Source of the DNA: Chlorogloeopsis sp. ULAP01 | GTDB taxonomy: Bacteria; Cyanobacteriota; Cyanobacteriia; Cyanobacteriales; Nostocaceae | DNA length: 64,000 nt | Assembly: GCF_030381805.1 (NCBI RefSeq) | Contig: NZ_JAUDRH010000014.1 | Span: 62,001 to 126,000 of the forward strand | Direction: 5' to 3' | In this document: one piece after another, positions 1-8,871 of the stretch | How the letters are laid out: every line of letters begins with the position of its first letter | Numbering within the stretch: position 1 is the first letter of the stretch | Position numbers and translations under genes: made by a program | The notes under the pieces: model-generated | Databases searched by the model: none | Seen by the model: only the letters and a program-made list of their open reading frames with translations | What the model was told of the DNA's origin: nothing

Positions 1-44
1 AATTTTTGTGGCATTTGTAGTATTTCTCTGATTATGAATAACTT

Positions 45-1037
45 TTATGAGGCTTCCACTAAGTATTTAAAAAGGTCATCTAAAATCGCATTTGCTGAGA
101 GAATATTACCAAAAATCCAGTAACCGGAATCAACAAGATAAACTCGTTCATTTTTAACTGCGTGTAGGGTTTGCCATAAAGAACTATTTTTATATTTGTT
201 GAAATTTCGTTCCGAACCTGGGTCTAGTGCTACAAATAAAATATCTCCATCCAGCAAGTCTAGGCGTTCTAAACTTACTTGTATATATGTATGATCTGAA
301 CTTTTACCTTGGCTAACCTGAAGTTGTGTAGCTGGTATTGAAAGCTTTAAATCTTCTAAAACACTTCCAGAAAATGATAGCTGGGTTTGAAATTGAGTAA
401 AACTATGTCCTGCATAAAACCGAATTACAGAAATATCTAGCTGACTCAATTTTTTACCCATAGCCATTTGGATCTGTTGCACTCTTTGTTGATAATGAGC
501 AAGTAAATTTTCAGCTTCTTCAATTTTATCTAGAATTTTAGCAATACGTCGCAGATAATTTTTCCAAATATTATGTTGACTAAACTCAATAGAAACTGTA
601 GGAGCGATTTGAGAAAATAAATTATAATTTTGTGGTTCAATTCCAAATCCTAAAATCAAATCTGGATGTAGTTGCACCATTTTTTCAAGATTTGGTTGGC
701 TTTCCTTGCCTAGATAAGTTATGTCATCAAGTTTTCTAGCTAATACACGCGCTTTACTACCCACAATATTTGCCCGAACTGTTCCTACTGGTTTTAAACC
801 TAAAGCCACTACCACTTCTAAAATATCTTGATCCGTCACTACGATTCGTTGAGGATGAACAGGAATACAGCTTTCTCCTAATTCATGCTTAATGATTCGA
901 CATTCGGATGTTATTAGCTTTGCTGTTGGCGAAGATACTTTTTGATGAGAAAAGCTATAGCAACCCTTGAGAAAGATTGCAGTAAAGGTCACGATTAAGA
1001 ATAATCTGATGTGTTTATACCAGCATTTCCTTATCAT
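45..1037 (-). CDS. iron-siderophore ABC transporter substrate-binding lipoprotein (FecB/FhuD-like)
   Basis: Periplasmic binding protein of 330 aa that would hand an Fe(III)-siderophore to an inner-membrane ABC importer. The N-terminus is a hydrophobic signal ending in a lipobox-like LKGC (residues 23-26), so a lipoprotein is likely. The region HPQRIVVTD (about 61-69) and the later NLEKMVQLHPDLILGFG block are typical of the FecB/BtuF periplasmic-binding fold. It lies downstream of a TonB receptor and an AraC regulator on the same strand. A paralogue at the other end of the module (68 codons at 8563-8765 plus 261 codons at 9556-10339) is broken by an inversion. No cognate permease or ATPase is present in the window. 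The family is secure; the ligand is unknown. Confidence 0.9.
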   Translation of the reverse strand: MIRKCWYKHIRLFLIVTFTAIFLKGCYSFSHQKVSSPTAKLITSECRIIKHELGESCIPVHPQRIVVTDQDILEVVVALGLKPVGTVRANIVGSKARVLARKLDDITYLGKESQPNLEKMVQLHPDLILGFGIEPQNYNLFSQIAPTVSIEFSQHNIWKNYLRRIAKILDKIEEAENLLAHYQQRVQQIQMAMGKKLSQLDISVIRFYAGHSFTQFQTQLSFSGSVLEDLKLSIPATQLQVSQGKSSDHTYIQVSLERLDLLDGDILFVALDPGSERNFNKYKNSSLWQTLHAVKNERVYLVDSGYWIFGNILSANAILDDLFKYLVEAS

Positions 1038-1183
1038 TGTGTACTTGAGTGATAACTTTGGAGATGAAACTGCCCTAGTGCAATTCTAGGGCTATGTATA
1101 AGTCCTAACTTAGAATTGGTATGCAATCAGTATTTCAATTAATAGACATGATTGATTCACCAAAAAACTATTTTCATCTTCAA

Positions 1184-3814
1184 TTAAAATTGCCAACCCA
1201 AAGTAAATTTTACCGTGCGGGGTGCGCCAGGAAAAACGCGCAGATCGCTTTCACCTGCTTCAAAATATTCATTGTCAAACAAGTTCTGCACATTCAAAGC
1301 CGCTCGCAAGTTATTTCTGCGGTAAAACAAGGCTAGATCAGTACGTAAATAACTTGGTAAACTAAAGCTATTGTCTAAATCTCCTTGTCTTTCTCCTACA
1401 TAAAAAAGTCCTAAACCAAATCCTAATCCTTGCAGATTTCCTGTTTGGATTTCGTAGGTACTCCACAAGCTAAAAGCGTGTTCTGGTACATTGTTGATCC
1501 GATTTCCTTCTGAAATATCATTGTCCTTAGTCACTCGTGCATCAGTGTAGGCATAGCCACCAATTATTTTCCATCCTGGTAAAATTTCACCTGTTATATC
1601 TAATTCAATTCCTCTACTTCTTTGTTCTCCTGTCTGGATAGAAAAATTAGGATCTCTAGGATCGGATGTGAGAACATTAGAGCGTGTAATTTGATATAAA
1701 GCTAGAGTTGAAGCAAGATTTTTTGTCCAATCTACTTTCATGCCAACTTCATACTGAGTTCCCCGTTCTGGTTCAAAAAGTCTTCTGTCTAAATTTGTTC
1801 CTGTAACCTGTTGAAAAGAACGGCTATAGTTAGCATATAAAGAAACTGCTTGAGTTGGTTGATAGACAAGACCAATACGAGGACTAAATGCTTCATCCTG
1901 TTGAAAAGAAGTAGTTTCACCTTGAGCATTTTCTAGTGTTTGGGTGACAATATCAAATCTTCCACCTAGAACTAATTTCAAATTGTCGAATAAGGAAATC
2001 TGGTCTTGTAAATAAATTCCTAAACCTTCAGATATTGTAGGTTCATTAGGAATTTCTTCAAGGTCTGCACCAGCACTATCACGTCGATAAATGGGATTAA
2101 AAATATCTATGGGGCCAAGTTCTCGAAAAAAGACTCTGCCTTCGTTATAAGAAACATCTCTCGACAGGTCAATACCAAACAATAGCTTGTGGTCAACACT
2201 ACCTGTTTTGAAATTGCCCACAACATTTGTATCTAAATTATAAGCTTGTTGTGCAAATTTAGAAATAACTAAACCCCGTTCGAGAGTGCGATTATCTTCT
2301 AAAAGTGCTGATGGAAACAAAGAATTTTGTTCTACACTCAGGTATGAAAAATTAAAGGCATTACGTATTTGCCAGTTTTCATTAAAACGATGTTCAAAAT
2401 CATAGCCAATTCGCAAAGGACGGCGATTATTTTTGTCAATTTCAGAGAAAGGCTCACCAATAAAACGATTGATTGGTATTTTACCATTGGGGTTGGGTAA
2501 GACTGTACCCACAGCAGGTAAACCCCGATCGTTTGGTTGCCGTTGCTGTGAATACTCAGCTTCTAAAGTTAATTGCGTGTTTTTACCCATCAACCAAGTT
2601 AAGCTGGGAGCAATAAAGTAACGCTCTGTGTCAAAAAAATCAACAAATGTGTCTGTCCGGAATATAGATGCGTTCAAGCGATACAGTAAAGTTCTGTCAT
2701 TATTTAACGGGCCTGTAAAATCTATAGAACCACCATAGGTGTCAAAACTACCGATGGTTCCCTCAATTGAATAAAAAGGAATACTTTGAGGTTGTTTCGT
2801 GACGATATTAATTGTACCTCCGGTTCCACCTTGTCCAAACAGAACCGAAGCTGGCCCCCGCAAAACCTCTATCTGTTCAATATTATCAGTGATAACATTA
2901 CTTGTGATGTTAGTATCGTCTCTCAGACCGTTGCGAATGATATTGCGGTTACTAAAACCACGAATGGTAAATCCTTCAAAAGCAGAACGTTCCGAGTTAT
3001 CGGGTATAACACTTGGTGCATTTCGTAAAGCTTCATTCAAGCGCCTCACTTGTTGATCTTGTAGTACTTGTTGAGGAATCACCTGAATTGCTTGGGGTAT
3101 GTCACGCAGGAGGGTATCTGTTTTAGTTGCGGTGCTGGCTGTGGGTACTAGATAGCTGTCTTGTTCACCTGTCACAACCAATTCAATTGGCTCATCACTC
3201 TCCGCCGTTGGTTGCTCTGGTTGTGTTTCACTTTCCCCTTCCCCTCCCCTTGGCAAGGGGAGGGGTGCCGTAGGCGGGGTGAGGTTCTGCGGTGGTTGTG
3301 TTGCTTCAGCAACAGGTGCAAGTTCAAAAATCAAACCTTCATCACTGTCAAATAACTCTGCTGTGGGTAAACCCGCCTCACCCGTCACTGTTACCCGCAC
3401 AGTATTAGCATCAGCTTGAGTCACACTCACAGATACAATTCCTTGAACGGGATTAGCAGCGCTAAATTCTTTACCTTCTGGTAGTGCTAGAACTGCGTTG
3501 GGGATATCTGCAATATAGTTATTTTCTTCGCTTTTAATCACGGGTTTAAGTACTTCCGTTTGGGTACTTTCTAAGATGACTTCAATACCCCGATCTGTGG
3601 AATTGACTTTAACACCTGTAACCTTTACAACTTCACCCCCCTTCTGTCTCCCCTTGGTAAGGGGGGAAACAGGGGGGTATGATTGCACTAGCAATTGTGG
3701 TTGACTAGTGGAATTACGCAACTCATTTTTCGCAACAGCTGGCTGTACAAGCAATGAGATAAATGCTAATAAAATTCCTGCTGAAATAATTTCTTTTGAT
3801 CGCCGAGACTCCAT
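1184..3814 (-). CDS. TonB-dependent siderophore receptor with N-terminal AMIN domain
   Basis: Outer-membrane ferric-siderophore receptor, 876 aa from this start. The ATG at 3814 is preceded by GGAG and followed by a signal peptide; an open frame continues upstream to 3991 but adds basic, non-signal sequence. Order: signal peptide, AMIN domain (KVTGVKVNSTDRGIEVILES region), low-complexity linker, TonB plug (LRDIPQAIQVIPQQVLQ, RGPASVLFGQGGTGGTINI), and a beta-barrel ending in the C-terminal aromatic FTLGWQF. Two stretches look like translated palindromic DNA repeats: PPVSPLTKGRQKGG before the AMIN core (absent from the paralogue at 6622) and PPTAPLPLPRGGEG before the plug (present in both). It is downstream of an AraC regulator and upstream of a FecB-like lipoprotein. 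Iron regulation is expected for the family but I identified no Fur box. Confidence 0.92.
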   Translation of the reverse strand: MESRRSKEIISAGILLAFISLLVQPAVAKNELRNSTSQPQLLVQSYPPVSPLTKGRQKGGEVVKVTGVKVNSTDRGIEVILESTQTEVLKPVIKSEENNYIADIPNAVLALPEGKEFSAANPVQGIVSVSVTQADANTVRVTVTGEAGLPTAELFDSDEGLIFELAPVAEATQPPQNLTPPTAPLPLPRGGEGESETQPEQPTAESDEPIELVVTGEQDSYLVPTASTATKTDTLLRDIPQAIQVIPQQVLQDQQVRRLNEALRNAPSVIPDNSERSAFEGFTIRGFSNRNIIRNGLRDDTNITSNVITDNIEQIEVLRGPASVLFGQGGTGGTINIVTKQPQSIPFYSIEGTIGSFDTYGGSIDFTGPLNNDRTLLYRLNASIFRTDTFVDFFDTERYFIAPSLTWLMGKNTQLTLEAEYSQQRQPNDRGLPAVGTVLPNPNGKIPINRFIGEPFSEIDKNNRRPLRIGYDFEHRFNENWQIRNAFNFSYLSVEQNSLFPSALLEDNRTLERGLVISKFAQQAYNLDTNVVGNFKTGSVDHKLLFGIDLSRDVSYNEGRVFFRELGPIDIFNPIYRRDSAGADLEEIPNEPTISEGLGIYLQDQISLFDNLKLVLGGRFDIVTQTLENAQGETTSFQQDEAFSPRIGLVYQPTQAVSLYANYSRSFQQVTGTNLDRRLFEPERGTQYEVGMKVDWTKNLASTLALYQITRSNVLTSDPRDPNFSIQTGEQRSRGIELDITGEILPGWKIIGGYAYTDARVTKDNDISEGNRINNVPEHAFSLWSTYEIQTGNLQGLGFGLGLFYVGERQGDLDNSFSLPSYLRTDLALFYRRNNLRAALNVQNLFDNEYFEAGESDLRVFPGAPRTVKFTLGWQF
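3241..3284. repeat. in-frame palindromic repeat (GGAGGGG family) in TonB receptor linker
   Basis: A perfect 11-bp stem (CCCCTCCCCTT / AAGGGGAGGGG, 3-nt loop) followed by GTGCCGTAGGCGGGGTGAGG. The same core and tail occur in the paralogous receptor (7165-7207), and a diverged form occurs in an intergenic element near 24040-24080. On the coding strand it encodes PPTAPLPLPRGGEG in the linker between the AMIN and plug domains. Confidence 0.75.
3635..3678. repeat. in-frame palindromic repeat inside TonB receptor gene
   Basis: An imperfect palindrome built on CCCCTT-GGT-AAGGGG with outer ACCCCCC/GGGGGGT arms, of the kind dispersed in cyanobacterial intergenic DNA. Here it is translated as PPVSPLTKGRQKGG between the signal region and the AMIN domain. 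The paralogous receptor at 6622 reads straight through NSVELVKVTG at this point and has no equivalent residues. Confidence 0.7.
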
Positions 3815-4035
3815 ACCCCTCACTCCACAAAATGCAAAGGAAATATTGCGAATAATTTGCAAATACCTGTGGAAGAGTTTACGTAATTTACGATGGATAA
3901 ATCTATATAGTAGACGGAGAGTTTTGAACCATCGCGGGAGAGTGTTGATAAATTTTGATATGAACCCGCAAGTAAGCAGCAAATTGCCCACGGACGAAAA
4001 CCTGCTAGACTAATTCTGCAATTATCTTGATGCAG

Positions 4036-5055
4036 TTAGACAGCTTTTCTACCTAACCGACAATCTTGAGGAGTGATACCAAATTTACGCTTAAATGCGG
4101 CTGCAAAGTGACTTTGATTTGCATAACCAATTATATTCACTACAGTTCTTACGTTCTGCTTTTGTTCTTGTAGCAACTTTAGCGCTATTTCTAGACGATA
4201 ATCACGCAAATATCCAAATACTGTAGTGCCAAACACTTCACGAAAACCATACTTTAGTTTGTTGTCATTGATACCAACTTCTCTAGCTAAGTCAATTAAT
4301 GAGGGTGGATGATCGTAGTTTTTGGTTAAAATATCTCTGGCTTGATAAATTTTCTCAACATCACCAGCTTTGAGATTGATTAAGGGTTGTTTATCTCCCT
4401 CAGCCTCTAGCAATTGGGCAAACTGCAAAGCAAGTAATTCTAGTACTTTACCTTCGAGATACATTCTTTGTATCATCCCCTGATAAGGTACATTGATGAT
4501 TTGCTGTAACGCTGTCTGCATTGCCAGTGTAATTTTGCCTACAGGACGATGAAAAAGCGGTGGAGACTCCCTCTCCAAAAAAGGCTGCAACTGTTTTGGC
4601 AAATACTCCAGCCCATTAATGAAGGATTTGAGGAAATCTATGTCTAAAATAATTCTAATTAAATAAATGCGATCGCCTGCAAAAAATTGCTCAATCTCTT
4701 CAATATCTGGTAGATAAAATAAGTAGTTATTCCCTACTGTTTCTCGATAATTTTCTTTGTCCTTTTTGATTCCAGGGCAAATTACTCTATGATTGCCAGC
4801 TAAATAAAATTTGGCTGTCAGCGCATAAAAATCATAGTGATTAATCTTACAACTTACTTGCTTATAATAATTCTCATCAAAAATTTCTAGACTTAATCCT
4901 GGACGAAATTCAACTACTTGATAATAACTGTTATATAAACTACTGGACAATTTCTTGATTTTGTCAAAGCCTTTAGTATTATATGAGACCTCTAAATTTT
5001 CTAGAGTTTCCTGTTCAATTTCATCGATTTGTTCTTCCGTGAGGATATTTGTCAT
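4036..5055 (-). CDS. AraC family transcriptional regulator (PchR-like)
   Basis: DNA-binding regulator of 339 aa from the ATG at 5055 (a TTG four codons upstream is the alternative; neither has a clear Shine-Dalgarno). The C-terminal 100 residues carry two helix-turn-helix motifs, with PPSLIDLAREVGINDNKLK and the family signature around NIIGYANQSHFAAAFKRKFG, ending shortly afterwards. The N-terminal part would sense a ligand. Proteins of this type in cyanobacterial siderophore clusters activate the adjacent receptor genes in response to the ferric siderophore, and the position directly upstream of the TonB receptor and FecB-like genes fits that. It is a paralogue of the divergent regulator at 5459. 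The regulated targets are inferred from context. Confidence 0.88.
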   Translation of the reverse strand: MTNILTEEQIDEIEQETLENLEVSYNTKGFDKIKKLSSSLYNSYYQVVEFRPGLSLEIFDENYYKQVSCKINHYDFYALTAKFYLAGNHRVICPGIKKDKENYRETVGNNYLFYLPDIEEIEQFFAGDRIYLIRIILDIDFLKSFINGLEYLPKQLQPFLERESPPLFHRPVGKITLAMQTALQQIINVPYQGMIQRMYLEGKVLELLALQFAQLLEAEGDKQPLINLKAGDVEKIYQARDILTKNYDHPPSLIDLAREVGINDNKLKYGFREVFGTTVFGYLRDYRLEIALKLLQEQKQNVRTVVNIIGYANQSHFAAAFKRKFGITPQDCRLGRKAV

Positions 5056-5458
5056 ATTTAACGGCAATTTTAGATAACAAATTGCAAGTTATTCTTAACT
5101 GCGAAAACCATTACAGTCTAATTTACAGCAATCATGGGCATATTTGCAACAAATAATTTATATCAATTAGTGGCTGTGCTTACTATACAGTCACCCCATC
5201 ATGCTCTGGTATAGCTTTTTCGATGCTAGCTAGAGTCAAGTTACGAAAGAGTTTTAGTTTTGTTAGTTGAGTAACAGGTTTGCTTGCGACTCTGGTTGTG
5301 ATTTCCAAAAGCGATCATCCTTGTCCAGAGAACGTTGGTCAAAAAAATAAGGTATGAGGGTATGGAGATATACCCGTGTTTACTTTGTAATCAGATTATT
5401 GCAAAATATTTTTAATAAGTTTAAGCTTTAAAGCTAATATTATCGGTCTTCAAATTCC
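5056..5458. promoter_or_regulatory. divergent intergenic region between two AraC regulators
   Basis: About 400 bp separating the two outward-facing siderophore modules. It must hold both promoters and probably the AraC and iron-repressor operators. The sequence is AT-rich with TATA-like stretches, but I found no convincing Fur box or dyad, so no site is assigned. Confidence 0.5.
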
Positions 5459-6499
5459 ATGAGCATGAAAGTTTCAGTTGAAGATTACTCGAACTTACTG
5501 CAACCAGTAGCATCAAGTCAAATTGTTGATGTTCAAGGCTATCATGAAAGCTGCTCTCAATATCTCAACGAATATGCTGAGGGATATCTTCAGGATATAG
5601 AGTTACGCACAGGATTTTTTCTCTCAATTGCAGAATATCAATCTTACAAACCTTTCAGGGTAGAATTTCCAGATCGCGAACATTGTGTGCAATTTTCTTT
5701 TGTAATTTCAGGCAATCTTAACTGTAATCTTGAGTCTAGCTCAGTTCGTACTGGTGAAACTGCTTTATGTGGTTGTGGGATGGCTCCAAAAACATTAGTC
5801 CAATACTCGCAATCATTGAAAACTGTTGATATTCATCTAGAACCAGATTCATTTAAGGCATTCCTTGGTATTCAAGATGGTGCCATAGCTCCAGAATTAC
5901 AACATTTATTTCGCAAACCAGACCAAGAATATTTTGTTGGTGTCGGTAAAATTACCGCTCAAATACAGCTAGTGTTGCAGCAAATTATGCAATGTCCTTT
6001 TCAAGGTTTAGTCAAACGGATGTATTTGGAAAGTAAGGTTATGGAATTAATGGCTTTACGGCTACAACAAGATATGATAGGGGAGACAATTTTTTATCCC
6101 AAAAACACCTTAAAACGGCACCTAGCTGAAAGAATTTATCATGCAAAAAATATTTTAGAGCGTCATCTAGATAACCCACCTTCATTATTGGAATTAGCAG
6201 CACAAGTGGGAATTAGCCAACACCAATTAAAAGATGGATTTCAAAAAATTTTTGGTGTAAGCACTTTTCAATATTTGCATAATTATCGTATGGAGCAAGC
6301 GCGGCTACTTTTATATGAATGTGACATGAGCATAGCAGAAGTAGCAAATGCTGTAGGCTATTCGCATTTAGGGCGATTTTCTGTCAATTTTAAACGCAGA
6401 TTTGGAATTTCTCCTAGTGATTGCCGCAAGGGTGTACGGTGTCTACCAAATCCCCGACTTCTCCAAGAAGCTAGGGATCTGAAAATACTGACAAACTAA
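5459..6499 (+). CDS. AraC family transcriptional regulator (PchR-like)
   Basis: A 346-aa regulator paralogous to the one at 4036. The C-terminal AraC domain contains PPSLLELAAQVGISQHQLK and AVGYSHLGRFSVNFKRRFG, followed by PSDCRKG. It probably activates the following TonB receptor and binding-protein genes. The ATG at 5459 has no obvious ribosome-binding site; an in-frame ATG lies two codons later. The last 20 or so residues extend beyond the paralogue's end and coincide with a dispersed hairpin (CCCCGACTTCT...AGAAG...GGGGAT family, about 6449-6480), so the tail looks repeat-derived. The target receptor is disrupted downstream, so the regulator may now act only on other targets. Confidence 0.88.
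   Translation: MSMKVSVEDYSNLLQPVASSQIVDVQGYHESCSQYLNEYAEGYLQDIELRTGFFLSIAEYQSYKPFRVEFPDREHCVQFSFVISGNLNCNLESSSVRTGETALCGCGMAPKTLVQYSQSLKTVDIHLEPDSFKAFLGIQDGAIAPELQHLFRKPDQEYFVGVGKITAQIQLVLQQIMQCPFQGLVKRMYLESKVMELMALRLQQDMIGETIFYPKNTLKRHLAERIYHAKNILERHLDNPPSLLELAAQVGISQHQLKDGFQKIFGVSTFQYLHNYRMEQARLLLYECDMSIAEVANAVGYSHLGRFSVNFKRRFGISPSDCRKGVRCLPNPRLLQEARDLKILTN
6449..6480. repeat. dispersed hairpin encoding the C-terminal tail of the AraC regulator
   Basis: The sequence runs TCCCCGACTTCTCC then AAGAAGCTAGGGATC, an imperfect palindrome. Related hairpins (CCCGATTTCT...AGAAGTCGGG) occur between genes at about 55715-55737 and, as a terminator-like structure, at about 27830-27866. Here it is read as part of the protein (NPRLLQEARDL). 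Confidence 0.55.
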
Positions 6500-6621
6500 C
6501 TTTTTTGGATAATTATCCCTCTTTTTCGGATAGACCAGATTATAGAAAATCCCTAGACTCTGTTATACAGCCTAATTGAGAAGCTTTTTCTATAAGTCAG
6601 GTGTATACGGGGAGTGCGGGA

Positions 6622-8589
6622 ATGATTAAGCGATCGCCTATTTTTGGGTTAATCTTTTGGTTGATGCTCTTTGCTGTGATGTTAGCTGAACCAGCACAAG
6701 CAGAAACTCTCATCAACTCTGCCAGCAGGGTGAGAAGAGATGAACAACTACTAACACTGAGTCAAAAAGAAAAATTTTCTACTAGTGCGGCGACATTGTT
6801 AGCACAGGAATCTAATAGTGTAGAGTTAGTGAAAGTAACAGGAGTCAAGCTAAATTCAACCCAGCAGGAACTAGAAGTAATTCTAGAGACTACAGGCTCA
6901 GATCAGTTGCAACCTGTGACTCGAAGTGAGGGAAATAACTTTATTGCAGATATTCCCAATGCACAGTTGGTGTTGCCGTCGGGTGATGAATTTCGGCAAG
7001 AAAACCCAGCTAGTGGAATTACAGAATTAAGTGTAACTAATATAGATGCAAATACTATCCAGGTGACAGTCACAGGTGCAGCAAGTCAACCAAAAGTAGA
7101 GTTATTTGATAGCGATCGAGGTTTAATTTTTGGGGTAGCTATCACTGCATCATCTGCACAAAACCCCACCCCGCCTACGGCACCCCTCCCCTTACCAAGG
7201 GGAGGGGAAGGGGAGGGGTCAGAACAACCAGCAGCAGAAGGTGATGAGCCAATTGAGTTGGTGGTGACAGGAGAGCAAGACGGATATTACGTGCCAGATG
7301 CCTCAGTGGGAACCAAAACCGATACCCCCTTGCGAGATATTCCTCAGTCGGTTCAGGTAGTTCCCCAACAAGTGCTAGAGGATCAGCAGGTAACGAACTT
7401 AGGCGAAGCACTAAGAAACGTAGCTGGTGTCTCTCAGGGAAACAATTCATCAACCCGTGGATTTGCTGCATTACCAGTGATCCGAGGCTTTAGAGCGGAA
7501 GATAATATCACTAGAGATGGGCTGAGAGATCCTGGCAATTTTAAATTTGCTTTTAATTCTGCTACTGTTGAGCAAATTGAGGTTCTCAAAGGCCCTGCCT
7601 CTGTTCTCTATGGACAAGGTTCGTTAGGTGGTGTTGTCAATATTATTACCAAAAAAACCCTTACAGAACCTTATTACTCAGTAGAAGCCTCTGCTGGCAG
7701 CTACAATTTTTATCGTGGTGCAATAGATTTTTCAGGCCCTCTCAATGAGACCAAAACAGTTTTGTATCGCCTGAATGTTGCCGCTCTGACAACAGAAAGT
7801 TTCATAGATTTTTATGATGAACAACAATACATCGTTGCTCCTGCCCTTACTTGGCTTGGCGATCGCACTAAATTCACACTGGCAGCCGAATATATAGAGC
7901 GGTATAAAGGTGATGGTCAAACAGGACTTCCTGTCGTGGGTACTCTACTTCCTAATCCCAACGGTCAAATCCCTCGCAACCGCTATCTTTCTGACCCATC
8001 CGCTGAAGATAATATAAAAGTATTCAGAGTAGGCTATGACCTAAAGCATCAGTTTAGCGAAGACTGGGCGCTACGCAATGTTTTCAATTACTCACAAACC
8101 AGAGCAGATAGACAACGTCCTTATACCATTGGACTTGGCGCAGATAATCGCACCATGAATAGAGGATATGTTGACAATCCTATTGATGATGATGTGGTTA
8201 ATTTTGACACTTATATCGTTGGTAAGTTTCAGACAGGAAGTATTAAGCATCGACTGGTGGCAGGGTTTAATTACTTTTGGTGGAACAACTATGATTACGG
8301 CGGTGAAGGACTTGCGCAGCCAATTGATGTGTTTAACCCCGTATACAGTCAACCATATCAGGCTAGCCCAATAGATTTTATTTATGATTACGTGTCTCAA
8401 TCGGAATCATTTGGCTTTTATATTCAGGATCAACTGACCTTAGCAGAAAATCTCAAACTTCTATTGGGAGGGCGCTTTGATATTGCAAACCAGAAAGGAG
8501 GAACTATTTCTGGAGGAATCGAGGCTGTCAGACAGGAAGCCTTCAGTCCGAGAGTTGGTATCGATATGGTAACTAGCCTTTTAGGATGA
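6622..8589 (+). pseudogene. TonB-dependent siderophore receptor, 5' part, broken by inversion
   Basis: The N-terminal three quarters of a receptor paralogous to the one at 1184: signal peptide (ends AQAE), AMIN domain (VKVTGVKLNSTQQELEVILE), a PPTAPLPLPRGGEG linker, plug (LRDIPQSVQVVPQQVLE; KGPASVLYGQGSLGGVVNI), and barrel up to EAFSPRVGI at 8562. Native sequence stops there; DMVTSLLG and the stop at 8587 are read from inverted DNA. The missing C-terminus lies on the other strand at 8872-9555. Rejoined, the protein would be 874 aa against 876 aa for the paralogue. The start ATG 6622 follows GGGGAG; a GTG at 6601 is possible. As assembled, it would give a barrel lacking its last strands, which is unlikely to be functional. 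Confidence 0.88.
7165..7207. repeat. in-frame palindromic repeat in TonB receptor linker
   Basis: A 11-bp perfect stem (CCCCTCCCCTT 7183-7193, AAGGGGAGGGG 7197-7207) preceded by CACCCCGCCTACGG. It is the same element, translated in the same frame, as in the other receptor at 3241-3284. Confidence 0.75.
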
Positions 8590-8765
8590 TTGGGAACACA
8601 GGTTTTACCCATTGCGTGCTGAACTATCCGGCAGCTAACAGTGGAGGATACACCGCTGATATTAACCGGAGTATAAGCAAATCGACTCTCACAGGCTCTA
8701 ATCAGAAAAATAGTGAGGCTGATAAATAAAAATAATATGATTAGACTGCTAATTCTGTTTTTCAT
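8563..8765 (-). pseudogene. iron-siderophore binding lipoprotein, 5' part (inverted)
   Basis: The first 67 codons of a FecB-like binding protein: signal with lipobox-like LIRAC, then RIVQHAMGKTCVPNHPKRLVTI, matching the same region of the intact paralogue at 45-1037 (RIIKHELGESCIPVHPQRIVVT). Beyond 8563 the open frame continues into antisense receptor sequence and loses all similarity. The rest of the gene is at 9556-10339 on the plus strand; joined, they give 328 aa against 330 aa for the paralogue. Confidence 0.85.
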
Positions 8766-8871
8766 TTGCGAAACTTTATAGCTCCCTTCTCTATATCTTG
8801 GGAAGGGACTAGATTAAACTCCTTTGCTGTGATGTGATTTGTCCAGCATTTAAACTCTAACTAAATCAGAA

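Noticed and set aside
3161..3355. Plus-strand ORF inside the TonB receptor gene
   Set aside because: It is an antisense shadow of a palindromic repeat in a clear receptor frame with no start signals of its own.
8559..8566. Palindrome TATCGATA at the left inversion edge as a recombinase site
   Set aside because: The right edge has only a short GATA match, and recombination at that match would not restore the reading frames; the join that does restore them is a few bases away.
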